Positions 43,098 through 52,876 of a stretch of DNA of 64,000 nucleotides are shown piece by piece. Location of the stretch: NCBI RefSeq assembly GCF_946479755.1, contig NZ_CAMLHC010000011.1, positions 62,001 to 126,000 of the forward strand, in the 5' to 3' direction. The position numbers and the translations under genes were made by a program. Position 1 is the stretch's first letter. Every line of letters starts with the position of its first letter. Source of the DNA: an uncultured Chitinophaga sp. Its GTDB lineage: Bacteria; Bacteroidota; Bacteroidia; Chitinophagales; Chitinophagaceae. Under the pieces are notes generated by a model. The model was given only the letters and a program-made list of their open reading frames with translations, did not search any database and was not told the DNA's origin.

Positions 43098-45605
43098 TTA
43101 CGCTGCGGCTTTTTCTTCTTTTTTACCTGCGCCGATGATCTCCCATACAAAGGCGCCGATCACCACCAGCACCAGCACGATAGAGGTGACGGAGGAGATT
43201 TTCTGTGCTTTGTAGAAGGTAGTCGGTTCAAATTTCAGGTCGATCTTATGCTGACCGGCTGGTATTTTCAGGCCGCGCAGTGCGTAGTTTACTCTGACGA
43301 TGTCTGTCTTTTTACCGTCGATGTAGGCGTTCCATCCTGCGGGGTAGTAGATCTCAGAGAATACGCCGAGGCCTTCCTGTGTATTGTTAGACGTGTATTC
43401 GAGGCTGTTGAGGCCGTATTTTGTCAGTTTGATCACTGCATTGCTGTCCGTGGCGGGGGGCTGGTAGTTGGCGCCCAGTTCTTTCGCAAAACGTTTGTCC
43501 ACCACAGCGGAGTCTTTCGTATGCAGGTAGTCCAGCGTTTTCATTTCCGTATTGGCATCCGGCGCCCATACGATCCCTTTTACGAACCAGGCGTTACCGT
43601 TATTGTCGGGGTTACGCTGTGCTACCGGCTGACCGCTTTTCTGGTCCGGTACGATGAAATATTTGGCGTTGAGCATATTGAGAACGCCCATATTGTTTTT
43701 AGAGATCTGATGGGTGATGAGGTCCTGGTAGATCCACAGTTTAGCGGGGCTGTAGCCACCGATGTTTTTGTGGAAGTAGGACGGGATGGCGTCATCAAAC
43801 GGAGAGGTGGTGAGGTTGAACACGCGGTAGTAAGGGTCCGGGTCCTGTTTGATTTGCAGGTCTGCGTTGGAAGGCTGCAGTTGCGCCATCAGGGTGGATT
43901 CATCTACGAAGCTGTCTTTACCGAGGTAGTTACGGTCCACCTGCACCAGGTCTATCGCTACGGCGGCCACCAGTATCAGTGCGGCGGGCTGCCATGCCAG
44001 TTTATCTTTCAGGTAGGCCCAGATAGCGCCGGCGGCGATCAGGATAAACACCAGGGAGCGGATGCTGTCTTTCAGCAGCAGGGAGCTCCGGTCTTTTTCC
44101 AGTGCGCGGATCATGAGTTTGGCGTTTTCTTCGCCGCCCATCATCTGTGCAAAGTACTGCGTCATGGTCGCATCGCTGTGGCTGCTGAAGTTCCAGAACA
44201 TGCTGCCGAGGATGCCGATCACTGCGACGATACCGCCGGAGATGTAGAGGGCCTGTTTCAGTTTCTGAAGGAGTACTTCCTTGCTGTGTTTACCGTTGGC
44301 CATTTCCTGCAGTGCCCAGCAGGCCAGTATCACGAAGGTGAGGGATGGCAGTACGAGGGCTTGTGCAGGCGCTCTGAACTTACTGTACAGCGGCAGGTGG
44401 TAGAAGAGGAAATCGTTGATAAAGCCGAAGTTCTTGCCCCATGCGAGGATAAAGCCTACGATGGTAACTGCCAGCAGCCACCATTTATGCCAGCTGTTCA
44501 CTACCAGCAGGGAGAGGATGAACAGGAAGCAGATGATAGCGCCTACGTATACGGGACCGGAGGTACCTCTCTCCTGGGCGCCGTAGTACAGCGGGAATTT
44601 CATTTGTTCCATGAACTGTTCCACCTGTTGGGGCGGAGCGCCGAGGCTGACCATTTGTTCATATACATGGGAGCCGGTGCCCAGTTTCTGGCCGGAGGAA
44701 TTACCGACGAAGCCGGGGATCATGAAGGTGAAGGATTCCGGAACGCCATAGCTCCATTCGAAGGCATAGTCTTTATCCAGTCCGGTGGACTTATTTTCTT
44801 TCGCGTCTTCTTTGCCCAGTGTGAGTTCCGATTTGCTGCCGCGCATGGTATAGTCGGTGTATTCCTTCACGGGCAGCAGGTTGTCTGCAGCGGGCAGTAT
44901 GCCCAGTACGCCGGCAACGGCCAGCAGCACGGAGGCTTTAAAGAACTGCGGGATGGTCTGTGTTTTAAAGGCATGGATAAACGCGCCTACCACCAGTATG
45001 AGGATCATGATCAGGGTGTAATAGATCATCTGCAGGTGGTTGTTGTATATCAGCAGCGCGGTGGCGATGGCGGTAAGGCCAAAGCCGCCGATGAGGCGTC
45101 CGCGGTAGGTGAGGATGATACCGGCCAGTACAGCAGGCATCAGCGCGATGTCGTACATCTTGGTGATGTGTCCTACGTCGATGAGGATCACGTTGTAGGA
45201 GCAGAAAGCAAAAGCGATGGCGCCCAGTATCCTTATCCAGTATTTGAAGTCCAGGATGCAGGTGAGGAGGTACATGCTGATCATAGCGAGGAACAGCATG
45301 TTAACAGGGGAGGGCAGGCCGAGGGTGACCATTTTGTTCACGAAGGTGATAGCATTTTTGCCGGGGCCTGTGTAGATCACATAGGAAGGCATCCCGGAGA
45401 ACATGCTGTTAGTCCACAAAGGGGTTTCACCCGTTGTTTCATAAAAGTCCCTCGCCTCTTTGGCCATTCCGTTTACGTTCATCATGTCGCTCTGGTTTAC
45501 TATCTTGCCTTCCAATACAGGAGAGCAGTAAACCGTTGCCAGCAATATAAAGATGCCAATTGCTGCCAGATGCGGAAGAATGGCTTTTAGCCAGTTTTGC
45601 TTCAT
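43098..45605 (-). CDS. YfhO-family membrane protein
   Basis: An 835-residue integral membrane protein with about 12 hydrophobic helices and a large C-terminal extracytoplasmic domain (about 570-790). It opens LPHLAAIGIFILLATVYCSPVLEGKIVNQSDM and ends with a last helix (ISSVTSIVLVLVVIGAFVWE) and a Lys/Glu tail. The YfhO family is a predicted GT-C-type glycosyltransferase that acts on lipid-linked donors in the periplasm. Target unknown. It is convergent with the LytTR operon. Confidence 0.88.
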   Translation of the reverse strand: MKQNWLKAILPHLAAIGIFILLATVYCSPVLEGKIVNQSDMMNVNGMAKEARDFYETTGETPLWTNSMFSGMPSYVIYTGPGKNAITFVNKMVTLGLPSPVNMLFLAMISMYLLTCILDFKYWIRILGAIAFAFCSYNVILIDVGHITKMYDIALMPAVLAGIILTYRGRLIGGFGLTAIATALLIYNNHLQMIYYTLIMILILVVGAFIHAFKTQTIPQFFKASVLLAVAGVLGILPAADNLLPVKEYTDYTMRGSKSELTLGKEDAKENKSTGLDKDYAFEWSYGVPESFTFMIPGFVGNSSGQKLGTGSHVYEQMVSLGAPPQQVEQFMEQMKFPLYYGAQERGTSGPVYVGAIICFLFILSLLVVNSWHKWWLLAVTIVGFILAWGKNFGFINDFLFYHLPLYSKFRAPAQALVLPSLTFVILACWALQEMANGKHSKEVLLQKLKQALYISGGIVAVIGILGSMFWNFSSHSDATMTQYFAQMMGGEENAKLMIRALEKDRSSLLLKDSIRSLVFILIAAGAIWAYLKDKLAWQPAALILVAAVAIDLVQVDRNYLGKDSFVDESTLMAQLQPSNADLQIKQDPDPYYRVFNLTTSPFDDAIPSYFHKNIGGYSPAKLWIYQDLITHQISKNNMGVLNMLNAKYFIVPDQKSGQPVAQRNPDNNGNAWFVKGIVWAPDANTEMKTLDYLHTKDSAVVDKRFAKELGANYQPPATDSNAVIKLTKYGLNSLEYTSNNTQEGLGVFSEIYYPAGWNAYIDGKKTDIVRVNYALRGLKIPAGQHKIDLKFEPTTFYKAQKISSVTSIVLVLVVIGAFVWEIIGAGKKEEKAAA

Positions 45606-45667
45606 CGGATATCTTGTATTTAGTTTTAAAGGAACAAAAATAACTGTAATTTATCCGAAATTTCAAT

Positions 45668-45949
45668 ATGCGTTGGATTCGATTTGTGTTAAAATTTGCA
45701 TTTATCTGCAACCTGTGCTTTATTTTGGGGCAGCTGCTCCGGATCACCGCATATGATCACCGCCTGGACGTGATGGTGGAGCATGTGCTGATATTGGGCG
45801 TAGGGGTGGCGTTTCCCCTGAACCTGGCCATATGCCTGATCACCGGCGTGTTGCTGCTGCTGAGGAAAATACAGTGGAAACCGCTACCGCCGTGGTTATT
45901 CCTGTGTAATGTAGGTATTTTAATATTTCAACTTATAGTCACTTATTAA
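45668..45949 (+). CDS. Small hypothetical membrane protein
   Basis: 93 residues with about three hydrophobic segments (FVLKFAFICNLCFILGQLL, LILGVGVAFPLNLAICLITGVLLLL, LPPWLFLCNVGILIFQLIV). No family recognised. Its stop codon abuts the ATG of the queuosine-precursor transporter, suggesting co-translation. It could be a partner subunit or just an operon passenger. Confidence 0.7.
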   Translation: MRWIRFVLKFAFICNLCFILGQLLRITAYDHRLDVMVEHVLILGVGVAFPLNLAICLITGVLLLLRKIQWKPLPPWLFLCNVGILIFQLIVTY

Positions 45950-46759
45950 ATGATCAAGCAATTACTAAATGATAGGCCTACACGGCTTTTTGTCATATTT
46001 GCCAGCTTTTTTGTAGCGAATGCGCTGATTGCGGAGAGTATCGGCGGCAAATTGTTTTCGCTGGAGCGGTTACTGGGGTTGCCGGTACATACTTTCTCCC
46101 TGTTTGGCGAGAGCGGGTTATCGTACACGCTCACGGCCGGTGTGTTACTGTGGCCGCTGGAGTTTGTGATGACGGATATTGTGAATGAGTTCTACGGACC
46201 GGTGGCGGTGCGCCGTATTTCGTATACAGCGGTGGCGCTGATCTCCTATGCGTTCCTGATGTTCCTGGTGGCCATTAACGTGCCGGCGGACAGCTGGTGG
46301 GTAGGCAGCGGCAGCACCGAAGGCGTGCCGGACATGCAGAAAGCGTTCGTGGGTATTTTCGGGCAGGGGATGTGGATCATCCTGGGCAGCCTTTCCGCGT
46401 TCCTCATCAGCCAGATCGTGGACGTGACGGTGTTTCACCGCATTAAGAAACGTACCGGCGAGAAACATGTATGGCTGCGTGCTACGGGGTCTACCGTTGT
46501 ATCTCAGTTCGTAGACAGTTTTATCGTATTGTTTATCGCCTTTAAAGTGGGTAAGGACTGGAGCTGGCAGCGGGTATTGGCGATCTGTATGGTGAACTAC
46601 AGTTATAAATTCGTTGTGGCGGTAGCGTTAACGCCGCTCATTTACCTGCTGGAGAACCGTATTGTACGATACCTGGGTCCTGAGACGGCTGCCCGTATGA
46701 AGGCATCCGCCATGGGTAAGGAAGAACCGCCGGTAACGGACGTGGTGCCGCACAGCTAG
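45950..46759 (+). CDS. Queuosine precursor transporter (YhhQ family)
   Basis: A 269-residue integral membrane protein of the VUT/queuosine-precursor transporter family, with about six to seven helices. Signatures are IAESIGGKLFSL, LEFVMTDIVNEFYGPVAVR, SFIVLFIAFKVG and MVNYSYKFVVAVALTPLIY. It is expected to import preQ0/preQ1 for tRNA queuosine modification. Its stop shares the palindromic tetranucleotide CTAG with the convergent NUDIX gene. Confidence 0.92.
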   Translation: MIKQLLNDRPTRLFVIFASFFVANALIAESIGGKLFSLERLLGLPVHTFSLFGESGLSYTLTAGVLLWPLEFVMTDIVNEFYGPVAVRRISYTAVALISYAFLMFLVAINVPADSWWVGSGSTEGVPDMQKAFVGIFGQGMWIILGSLSAFLISQIVDVTVFHRIKKRTGEKHVWLRATGSTVVSQFVDSFIVLFIAFKVGKDWSWQRVLAICMVNYSYKFVVAVALTPLIYLLENRIVRYLGPETAARMKASAMGKEEPPVTDVVPHS

Positions 46760-47208
46760 TAGCGGGCCTTCACCATGTCTGCCACTACTTTATCGATCGG
46801 GAGGGTAACGGCTTCGGCCGAAAAATCCTCCCAGTTGATCCAGCGTGCATATTCTACCTCAGACACACCTTCCGGCACCTTGAAATCAAAGGGTTTGCTG
46901 AGTGTTTGCGCGGTGAAGGGGGAGGTGGCTTCTACCAGGTAATAGATGGAGATGATCTGTGTTTCGTTGTCGAACGCGGAGATCTGAAAAAAATCGGTGG
47001 TGTAGATATGTTCTACCACGCGGATATCCTGTGCCAGTTCTTCGCGCCATTCGCGTACCATACATTCCAGCGTTCCTTCCCCGAATTCGAGTCCGCCGCC
47101 GGGAAATTTTGTATAGTAGCCGCCGCGGATATATTCGTCTGTTACCAGTACCTGTTTACGGTCATTGATCATAATGCCGTAAACACGTACGTTGAATCCT
47201 GTTTGCAT
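46756..47208 (-). CDS. NUDIX hydrolase
   Basis: 150 residues with the Nudix box at about 38-60: GGLEFGEGTLECMVREWREELAQD, fitting GX5EX7REUXEEXG except that the final Gly is Ala. It hydrolyses a nucleoside-diphosphate-linked substrate; which one is unknown. The frame extends to 47277, but that would overlap the end of the upstream methyltransferase. ATG at 47208 (MQTGFNVRVYG) follows that gene by 4 bp and is preferred, implying an operon. Confidence 0.88.
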   Translation of the reverse strand: MQTGFNVRVYGIMINDRKQVLVTDEYIRGGYYTKFPGGGLEFGEGTLECMVREWREELAQDIRVVEHIYTTDFFQISAFDNETQIISIYYLVEATSPFTAQTLSKPFDFKVPEGVSEVEYARWINWEDFSAEAVTLPIDKVVADMVKARY

Positions 47209-47212
47209 ATGC

Positions 47213-47854
47213 TTATTTGACAGCGTCGATGATGATGGAGGTATACACTGGTTTACCGCCGACATTCCGTTCATCATAACGGATAGAGCGGTGTATCATG
47301 CCATCGGATTTGTTCCACTCGTTGAAATGGAATTCCCCGTTTTCGTCGTAATACTCCAGCAGCTTCACTTTAAAGCCGGCTTCTTCCAGCAGTTGGCTCA
47401 TGAGTTTATAGGTGTACAGCACTTTATGATCGTCTGCTCCCCAGCCGGCGCCGCCGGGCTTTACATTGTTGATATATTCAGGGTCCGGGTGGAAACCATC
47501 GGGAATGGCTATACGCAGATAACCGCCGGGTTTAAGATAGCGGTAGCAGGTGCGTGCGCCGGTAAGGCCCTGTTCGTAAGTCAGGTGTTCCCACACGTGC
47601 TCTGCCAGAAAAACGGACACAGAAGCATCGGGAATGTATTTGTTCCAGGAATCCGGGGCCAGCAGGTTAAACTGCTCCACTTCGGTGGGTATCCATCCTT
47701 TTTCGAACACGGAGCTGGCGCCGATGACCAGTTTCCAGTCGGCCGTATCCTGCAGTGATTTTATCAGTTTCTTTTCAACGGCGGCGGCTCTCATTGCATT
47801 GTAGCCACTCAGCGCTTTGGCTTTTCGTATGATATCTTTTAACAGAGATGCCAT
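47213..47854 (-). CDS. Class I SAM-dependent methyltransferase
   Basis: 213 residues. WKLVIGASSVFEKGWIPTE opens the methyltransferase core; FLAEHVWEHLTYEQG and RTCYRYLKPGGYLRIAIPDGF are typical post-motif segments of type-11 methyltransferases that act on lipids or sugars. No membrane helix. A TTG at 47860 precedes the chosen ATG (47854). It shares an operon with the NUDIX gene 4 bp downstream. Acceptor unknown. Confidence 0.82.
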   Translation of the reverse strand: MASLLKDIIRKAKALSGYNAMRAAAVEKKLIKSLQDTADWKLVIGASSVFEKGWIPTEVEQFNLLAPDSWNKYIPDASVSVFLAEHVWEHLTYEQGLTGARTCYRYLKPGGYLRIAIPDGFHPDPEYINNVKPGGAGWGADDHKVLYTYKLMSQLLEEAGFKVKLLEYYDENGEFHFNEWNKSDGMIHRSIRYDERNVGGKPVYTSIIIDAVK

Positions 47855-47917
47855 GGGCAAAGATCAGGTTATAAATTAAATCCAGCTGTAAATATAACAG
47901 AATAAAGTAAGAATACG

Positions 47918-50863
47918 CTACAATAACAGCGTTACAGTACCCTTCAGCAGCTTTTCCTGTCCCAGCATATTACGGTAGCGGAGCTTGTACACATACGTGC
48001 CCAGCGGTTGCAACTGCCCGCGGAACGTACCGTTCCAGCCTTGCCTGGCATCTGTGGTGAGGAAGATACATTCGCCCCAGCGGTTATAAATACTGAAGTC
48101 AATGATTTGCTGGCCGTGGTAATTGACGATCCTGAAAATATCATTTTTCCCGTCACCATTGGGAGAGAAGGCGTTTGGCAGGAATATTTCCGGCGAGCAT
48201 TCAGTGATATTGATGGCATCAACGGCTGTGCCACAGCGGTTTTTAACTTGTACACGGTAACGTCCGGCCTGGTTAACCGTGAAGGTGGGTTTGGTGGAGC
48301 CATCCTGCCAGCGGTAGCTGTCAAAGCCGGCTCCGGGCGACAGTACCAGCGGTCTGTTATCAAAAAGGCAGGTATCCGGTCCCAGTTCGATCGCCGGCGG
48401 GTAGGTTACCGTCAATTTCGTATGGAAAGTGCTGTCGCATCCGCGCCACGTGGTGTAGCGCACGGTGTAGTTGCCCGCCCGTGTGACCATGGTGCCGTCC
48501 TGTAAACGGAAGGCGGCGCCGTCGCAGATGCCGTGTTCTTCATAGAACTGGTACACCGGTGCATCGGTACGGACGGTGGTGATCACGCTGTCGCAGCCGT
48601 GAATGGACCGCAGCCGGGAGGTGTAGGTGCCCGGTTGGGTGATGGTCCTGCCATCGGGCAATTGGTAAGGTGTTCCGGGGCAGATGGTTTTTTCTTCTGT
48701 AGTGGCATAGGTGTCCCACACGGTGAGCGTGGTGGTGATAATGCTGTCGCAATGCCGTTTTGTCTGCAGGCTGGAGGTATAGACGCCTGCTACGGTGATA
48801 CGGCGGCCGTCCGGCAGCAGATAGCTGTCGCCCTTACAGATACCGGCTTCTTTACTGATATGATAATCGGGATAATAAACGACGTGTGTATGGATGATAC
48901 TGTCACACCCATGCCGGGTCGTTAAGGGGGTGGTATAATCGCCGGGAACGGTTACCGGGCTGCCGTCGGGCAGCAGGATGGTGGCGTTTCTGCACATGCC
49001 GGTATCCACGTTGATGTTGTAGCTGGGGTTGACGGTAATCGTGGTGGTAATGATACTGTCGCAACCAGCTATTGATTGAAGTGATGACGTATATACGCCT
49101 GCGGTATTTACGATACGGCCATCCGGAAGGGTATAGGCCGATCCGCTGCACAGTTGCCGGGATTCAGTAACGGCGTATGTTTTCAGGATGGTAAGGTGGG
49201 TGGTGATGATACTGTCGCAGCCATGTATGGAGGTGAGCTTGCTGGTGTAATCGCCGCTGGCGCTGACCTGCCGGCCATCGGGCAGTTTAAAGACGATGTT
49301 CTGGCAGACGGCGGTGTCTACTTCCACTGCGTACGGCTGACTGAGTGTGATGGTAGTGGTGATGGTGCTGTCGCAACCGGCCCTGTTTTTCAGGCGGCTG
49401 GTATAGATGCCGGCGGTGTTTACTACCCGTCCGTCGGGCAGCGTATAGGCGTTATTGTTGCACAGGCCAACCTGTTCACTACGAACGTCGGGTGTCATGA
49501 TATGAATAACGCGGGTGGCGGTATTGTTATGGCAGGGGCCTGTGGTTTTCATGGTAACCGTATAGACGCCGGCTGCAGCGTAAGTGTGGGTGGCCTGCAT
49601 GGCGGTGGATGTCTGGCCGTCTCCGAAGTCCCACGTGATGCTTGTGATATTGGCGGTGCTGTTGGGCGTGAACTGTGTGACGGCCTGGTGGCAGGTATCT
49701 TTCACCGTAAAACTGTTGGCATCGTACACATAGTTGCTCATGAGGGTGGGGAGGCCCAGTTTGGCGCCTGCGGGCAGTACGCTCAGCGCACGCTCCTGGA
49801 AGTTACAGGCCAGGCCTGGTGCGTCGGGATTGCGGATAATGCTGATGGCATCGGCGGGTCTGTCGTAGCCAGCTTCTCCGGCCACGTATATCAGTCCGTC
49901 GGGCGCCAGCTGCAGCGAGCCATAGTTGATGGTGGAAGAGGCGCTGATCAATACCCTGGAGGCATTGATGTCGGGTGCGGTGAGGTCATACTGGAATAGT
50001 TCGCCGCTGTTGGTGGCGGTGACATAGATCAGTTTTCCGCCGGGGGCGTATTCCATGCCGTAGCCCTGGTCCAGCCCTGTCAGCGCGGCTACGGGGCCGG
50101 TAATAGCGCCGGTCTGGTTGTTAAAACGGAAAATCTCGGTCGTGGAGGTGGCGGAAGTGATGGTATTGCCTTTCACGTGGGTGAGCCATTGTCCGTCGGG
50201 GGATACTTTCAGGCAGCCGATGGTTTCCCAGCCTCCGTCGTTGACGATGATCTGTCCAACGGGATATAGCTGTGGCGTGCCGAGGCCGGCTGCCGTGAGC
50301 GGCCATACGTAGAAGTTATTATCGCCTTTGGAGTGGGAGATGATCCAGAAGTCGGTATTGTTGCAGTGTTTGGTGGCCATCACCTTTTCGGTGCTGAGGT
50401 AGTCAGGGATGAGCGATATATTTTTATACGTGGAGAGAATGTCTCCCAGACCGTTATTCAGCGACATATCTACCCGGGAAGCGCGCATGCCGTTATTTTC
50501 TGCGGCGGTGAACACGTAGTATTGACCGGGATGTCCGGGGAAAGGTACCGCGATGGCAGACTGGCTGGCGGTGTAATTGCCCAGGAGGCCATAGCCGTTG
50601 GGCATTACGTTGTGGGAGGCGTCCCAGATGGCAGTGCCTTCTGTATAAAAAAGCAGTTTGCCGTTGGCATCGGATACGGTGGCTACACCTTCACGGGTCA
50701 TCACCTTGCCGTTTGACAGTGGTTTGGGTGGGAGGGTGTTGAAATCCAAACCTGCATTGTTGCCGAAATACCAGATGTTGCCCTCTTTCTGGGCGGTGCT
50801 GACGAAGGGCTGGCAGACAGCCAATATCATCAGGGTTATGCAATAGATGATGCGTACGGGCAT
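47918..50863 (-). CDS. Large surface protein with propeller, PKD and seven Cys repeats; T9SS type B sorting end
   Basis: 981 residues. A signal peptide (MPVRIIYCITLMILAVCQPF) precedes a beta-propeller-like region (about 25-380), a PKD domain (about 390-450, SITWDFGDGQTSTAMQATHTY), and seven tandem repeats of about 55-70 residues sharing C...LPDGR..G.YTs....CDSxitT. The end is a gliding-motility-associated C-terminal domain with IFLPNAFSPNGDGKNDIFRI and FYNRWGE-like strands. Two cysteines per repeat suggest disulfide-stabilised modules. It is exported by type IX secretion; an adhesin or gliding role is likely but unproven. ATG at 50863 fits the signal peptide better than TTG at 50893. Confidence 0.88.
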   Translation of the reverse strand: MPVRIIYCITLMILAVCQPFVSTAQKEGNIWYFGNNAGLDFNTLPPKPLSNGKVMTREGVATVSDANGKLLFYTEGTAIWDASHNVMPNGYGLLGNYTASQSAIAVPFPGHPGQYYVFTAAENNGMRASRVDMSLNNGLGDILSTYKNISLIPDYLSTEKVMATKHCNNTDFWIISHSKGDNNFYVWPLTAAGLGTPQLYPVGQIIVNDGGWETIGCLKVSPDGQWLTHVKGNTITSATSTTEIFRFNNQTGAITGPVAALTGLDQGYGMEYAPGGKLIYVTATNSGELFQYDLTAPDINASRVLISASSTINYGSLQLAPDGLIYVAGEAGYDRPADAISIIRNPDAPGLACNFQERALSVLPAGAKLGLPTLMSNYVYDANSFTVKDTCHQAVTQFTPNSTANITSITWDFGDGQTSTAMQATHTYAAAGVYTVTMKTTGPCHNNTATRVIHIMTPDVRSEQVGLCNNNAYTLPDGRVVNTAGIYTSRLKNRAGCDSTITTTITLSQPYAVEVDTAVCQNIVFKLPDGRQVSASGDYTSKLTSIHGCDSIITTHLTILKTYAVTESRQLCSGSAYTLPDGRIVNTAGVYTSSLQSIAGCDSIITTTITVNPSYNINVDTGMCRNATILLPDGSPVTVPGDYTTPLTTRHGCDSIIHTHVVYYPDYHISKEAGICKGDSYLLPDGRRITVAGVYTSSLQTKRHCDSIITTTLTVWDTYATTEEKTICPGTPYQLPDGRTITQPGTYTSRLRSIHGCDSVITTVRTDAPVYQFYEEHGICDGAAFRLQDGTMVTRAGNYTVRYTTWRGCDSTFHTKLTVTYPPAIELGPDTCLFDNRPLVLSPGAGFDSYRWQDGSTKPTFTVNQAGRYRVQVKNRCGTAVDAINITECSPEIFLPNAFSPNGDGKNDIFRIVNYHGQQIIDFSIYNRWGECIFLTTDARQGWNGTFRGQLQPLGTYVYKLRYRNMLGQEKLLKGTVTLLL

Positions 50864-50902
50864 ATGGTGTATAGGGAATAAAATCTGCCGCAAGATACGA
50901 TT

Positions 50903-51841
50903 CTAGAACCACTTCTTCTTCATGAAATACATGCTGATGATCACGGAGATCACGACGGAGAGGATTATAGGTATATAGAAAGCGTGTATGCTGTGCTGAT
51001 AGGGGAGTTCTACGTTCATGCCATAGATACTGGCCACTAGCATGGGAAAAGTAAGGATGATCGTGATGGAGGTCAGCCTTTTCATCACCACGTTGAGGTT
51101 ATTGGAGATGATGCTGGCGAAGGCGTCCATGGTGCTGCTGAGGATGTTGGTGTAGATATTGGCCATTTCAAGCGCCTGGGAGGTGTCTACGACCAGGTCA
51201 TGGAGGAATTCTTTTTCATCTTCGTTGAGGCCGAGGAAGTTGGTCCTTTCCAGTTTCATCAGCAGCAGTTCATTGCTGCGGAGGGCGGTGACGAAGTATA
51301 CGAGGCTTTTCTGGATGCGCATGATGGCAAGCAGTTCCTCGTTCCGGTTGGAGTCGTAGAGTTTTGCTTCCAGCATGTTCCTGCGTTGGTTGATTTCCTT
51401 GAGGTAATCGAGGAAATTGACCACCACTTTCTCAAAGATCTTGAGCACCATCATGTTCTTCTTTTCGGGAGAACGGTTGTGGAAGGTGTCGAGGAACCGT
51501 TTGATGGCGGCGTTATCGAAAGAGTTGACCGTCAGGATCTGGTTGTGCGTGAGGATGATCACGATGGGGATGGTGATGTAATAGGCATCGCTTTCGTTGA
51601 TGGAGTTGTTCTCCGTGGGGGTTTTGATAACGATGAGTTTTACATTGTCTTCCAGCTCGTAGCGTGATTTTTCGTCGATATCGAGGGAGTCGGTCAGGAA
51701 GTCCAGCGGTATGTCCAGTGCTTCTGAGAGCTGTTCGAATTCAGCCTGTTTCAGCGGTGGGGTGATGTTTACCCAGGCGTCGTTTTCCGGCGCCTGGATA
51801 GCCACTGTCTTGGAATCTATGTTTTTGAAGTATTGGATCAT
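50903..51841 (-). CDS. CorA-family magnesium transporter
   Basis: 312 residues. The long cytoplasmic N-terminal domain is followed by two C-terminal helices (about 258-273 and 287-306) with the GMN selectivity motif at 274-276 (SIYGMNVELP) and a positively charged tail (KKKWF). It forms a pentameric Mg2+/Co2+ channel in the inner membrane. It lies 24 bp downstream of dapF on the same strand, and may be transcribed with it. Confidence 0.92.
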   Translation of the reverse strand: MIQYFKNIDSKTVAIQAPENDAWVNITPPLKQAEFEQLSEALDIPLDFLTDSLDIDEKSRYELEDNVKLIVIKTPTENNSINESDAYYITIPIVIILTHNQILTVNSFDNAAIKRFLDTFHNRSPEKKNMMVLKIFEKVVVNFLDYLKEINQRRNMLEAKLYDSNRNEELLAIMRIQKSLVYFVTALRSNELLLMKLERTNFLGLNEDEKEFLHDLVVDTSQALEMANIYTNILSSTMDAFASIISNNLNVVMKRLTSITIILTFPMLVASIYGMNVELPYQHSIHAFYIPIILSVVISVIISMYFMKKKWF

Positions 51842-51865
51842 GCTGCAGGGGTAAAAAAGCGTTTA

Positions 51866-52651
51866 TCAGCCAATGGTTATTTGTCCTTCGAACACGAGGG
51901 TGGCGGGGCCACAGAGCCAGATGTTGGAAAAGGAGCGTTCGCCGGTGCGGGTAAAGCGCACTTCCAGTTGTCCGCCGAGTGTTTGCACGGGGACTACATA
52001 TTCTTTCTCTTCTTTGCCGGCGGAGGTGATAGCGGCGGCGGTGACGCCGGTGCCGCAGGAGTACGTTTCATCTTCCACGCCTCTTTCGTAGGTACGTACG
52101 AAGATGCCGTTTTCAAAAGGCTGTACGAAGTTGACATTGGTGCCTTCGGCTGCAAAACGTTCGTTGTAGCGTATCTGGCGGCCTTCGTCGAATACGTTTA
52201 CGGCCTGTACGTCTTCCACATATTTTACAAAATGCGGGGAGCCGGTGTTGAGGTAATAATGCATAGGTCCTTGTTCCACAAAGTCTACGTCCTGCATTTT
52301 CAGGTTGACCCAGTTGGCGCCGTCCATGGTGGCTTCGTGTTCGCCATCTACTGCGATGAAATAGAGGTTGCCATCGCCTACGCCCATTTTATGGGCAAAA
52401 GCGGCGAGGCAGCGGCCGCCGTTACCGCACATAGAGCTTTCGCGGCCGTCGGAGTTGTAGTATTTCATGGCGAAGTCGTAATCTTCGCTTTTATTCAGGA
52501 GCATCAGGCCGTCGGCGCCGATACCAAAACGGCGGTCACACAGTTCATTCACCTGTTCATTGGTGAGCCAGTCGTATTGTCCGTCCCGGTTGTCCATGAT
52601 GACAAAGTCATTACCGGTGCCCTGGTATTTATAGAAATGGATCTGTTGCAT
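51866..52651 (-). CDS. dapF: Diaminopimelate epimerase
   Basis: Converts LL- to meso-diaminopimelate for lysine and peptidoglycan synthesis. The 261 residues carry both catalytic cysteines, Cys75 in SSMCGNGGRC and Cys199 in TYSCGTGVTAAA, plus the N-terminal YKYQGTGNDFVIMDNR. The start ATG is supported by a -7 element (52656-52663) only 4 bp upstream, which implies a nearly leaderless transcript. Other dap genes are not in the window. Confidence 0.96.
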   Translation of the reverse strand: MQQIHFYKYQGTGNDFVIMDNRDGQYDWLTNEQVNELCDRRFGIGADGLMLLNKSEDYDFAMKYYNSDGRESSMCGNGGRCLAAFAHKMGVGDGNLYFIAVDGEHEATMDGANWVNLKMQDVDFVEQGPMHYYLNTGSPHFVKYVEDVQAVNVFDEGRQIRYNERFAAEGTNVNFVQPFENGIFVRTYERGVEDETYSCGTGVTAAAITSAGKEEKEYVVPVQTLGGQLEVRFTRTGERSFSNIWLCGPATLVFEGQITIG

Positions 52652-52655
52652 AGGG

Positions 52656-52663
52656 CAAAGATA
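52656..52663 (-). promoter_or_regulatory. -7 element (TATCTTTG) immediately before dapF
   Basis: On the minus strand an exact TAnnTTTG match ends 4 bp before the dapF ATG, so transcription would begin at or near the start codon. No convincing -33 element. Confidence 0.35.
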
Positions 52664-52876
52664 TAACTTTGATTGCCATGATTAATGCTGATTTCACTGA
52701 TTAGCAGAGATGGGAGCGAAAATAGGGCTGGGGGAGGGTGCTGGGATGAGCACGGATATAGGATTGCGGGGGTAAAATATAACAGGAAGTTAAAGTGCCG
52801 GCAGATGATATCGGGTTGACACCCGGGCTGCTGCGGTAGCTGCTGCAGCCCGGATGTGGTATATGTTATACAGGGT

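Noticed and set aside
43248..45590. A 780-codon open frame antisense to the YfhO gene
   Set aside because: Low-complexity His/Gln/Gly-rich product with no motif; the YfhO frame has clear membrane helices and family signatures.
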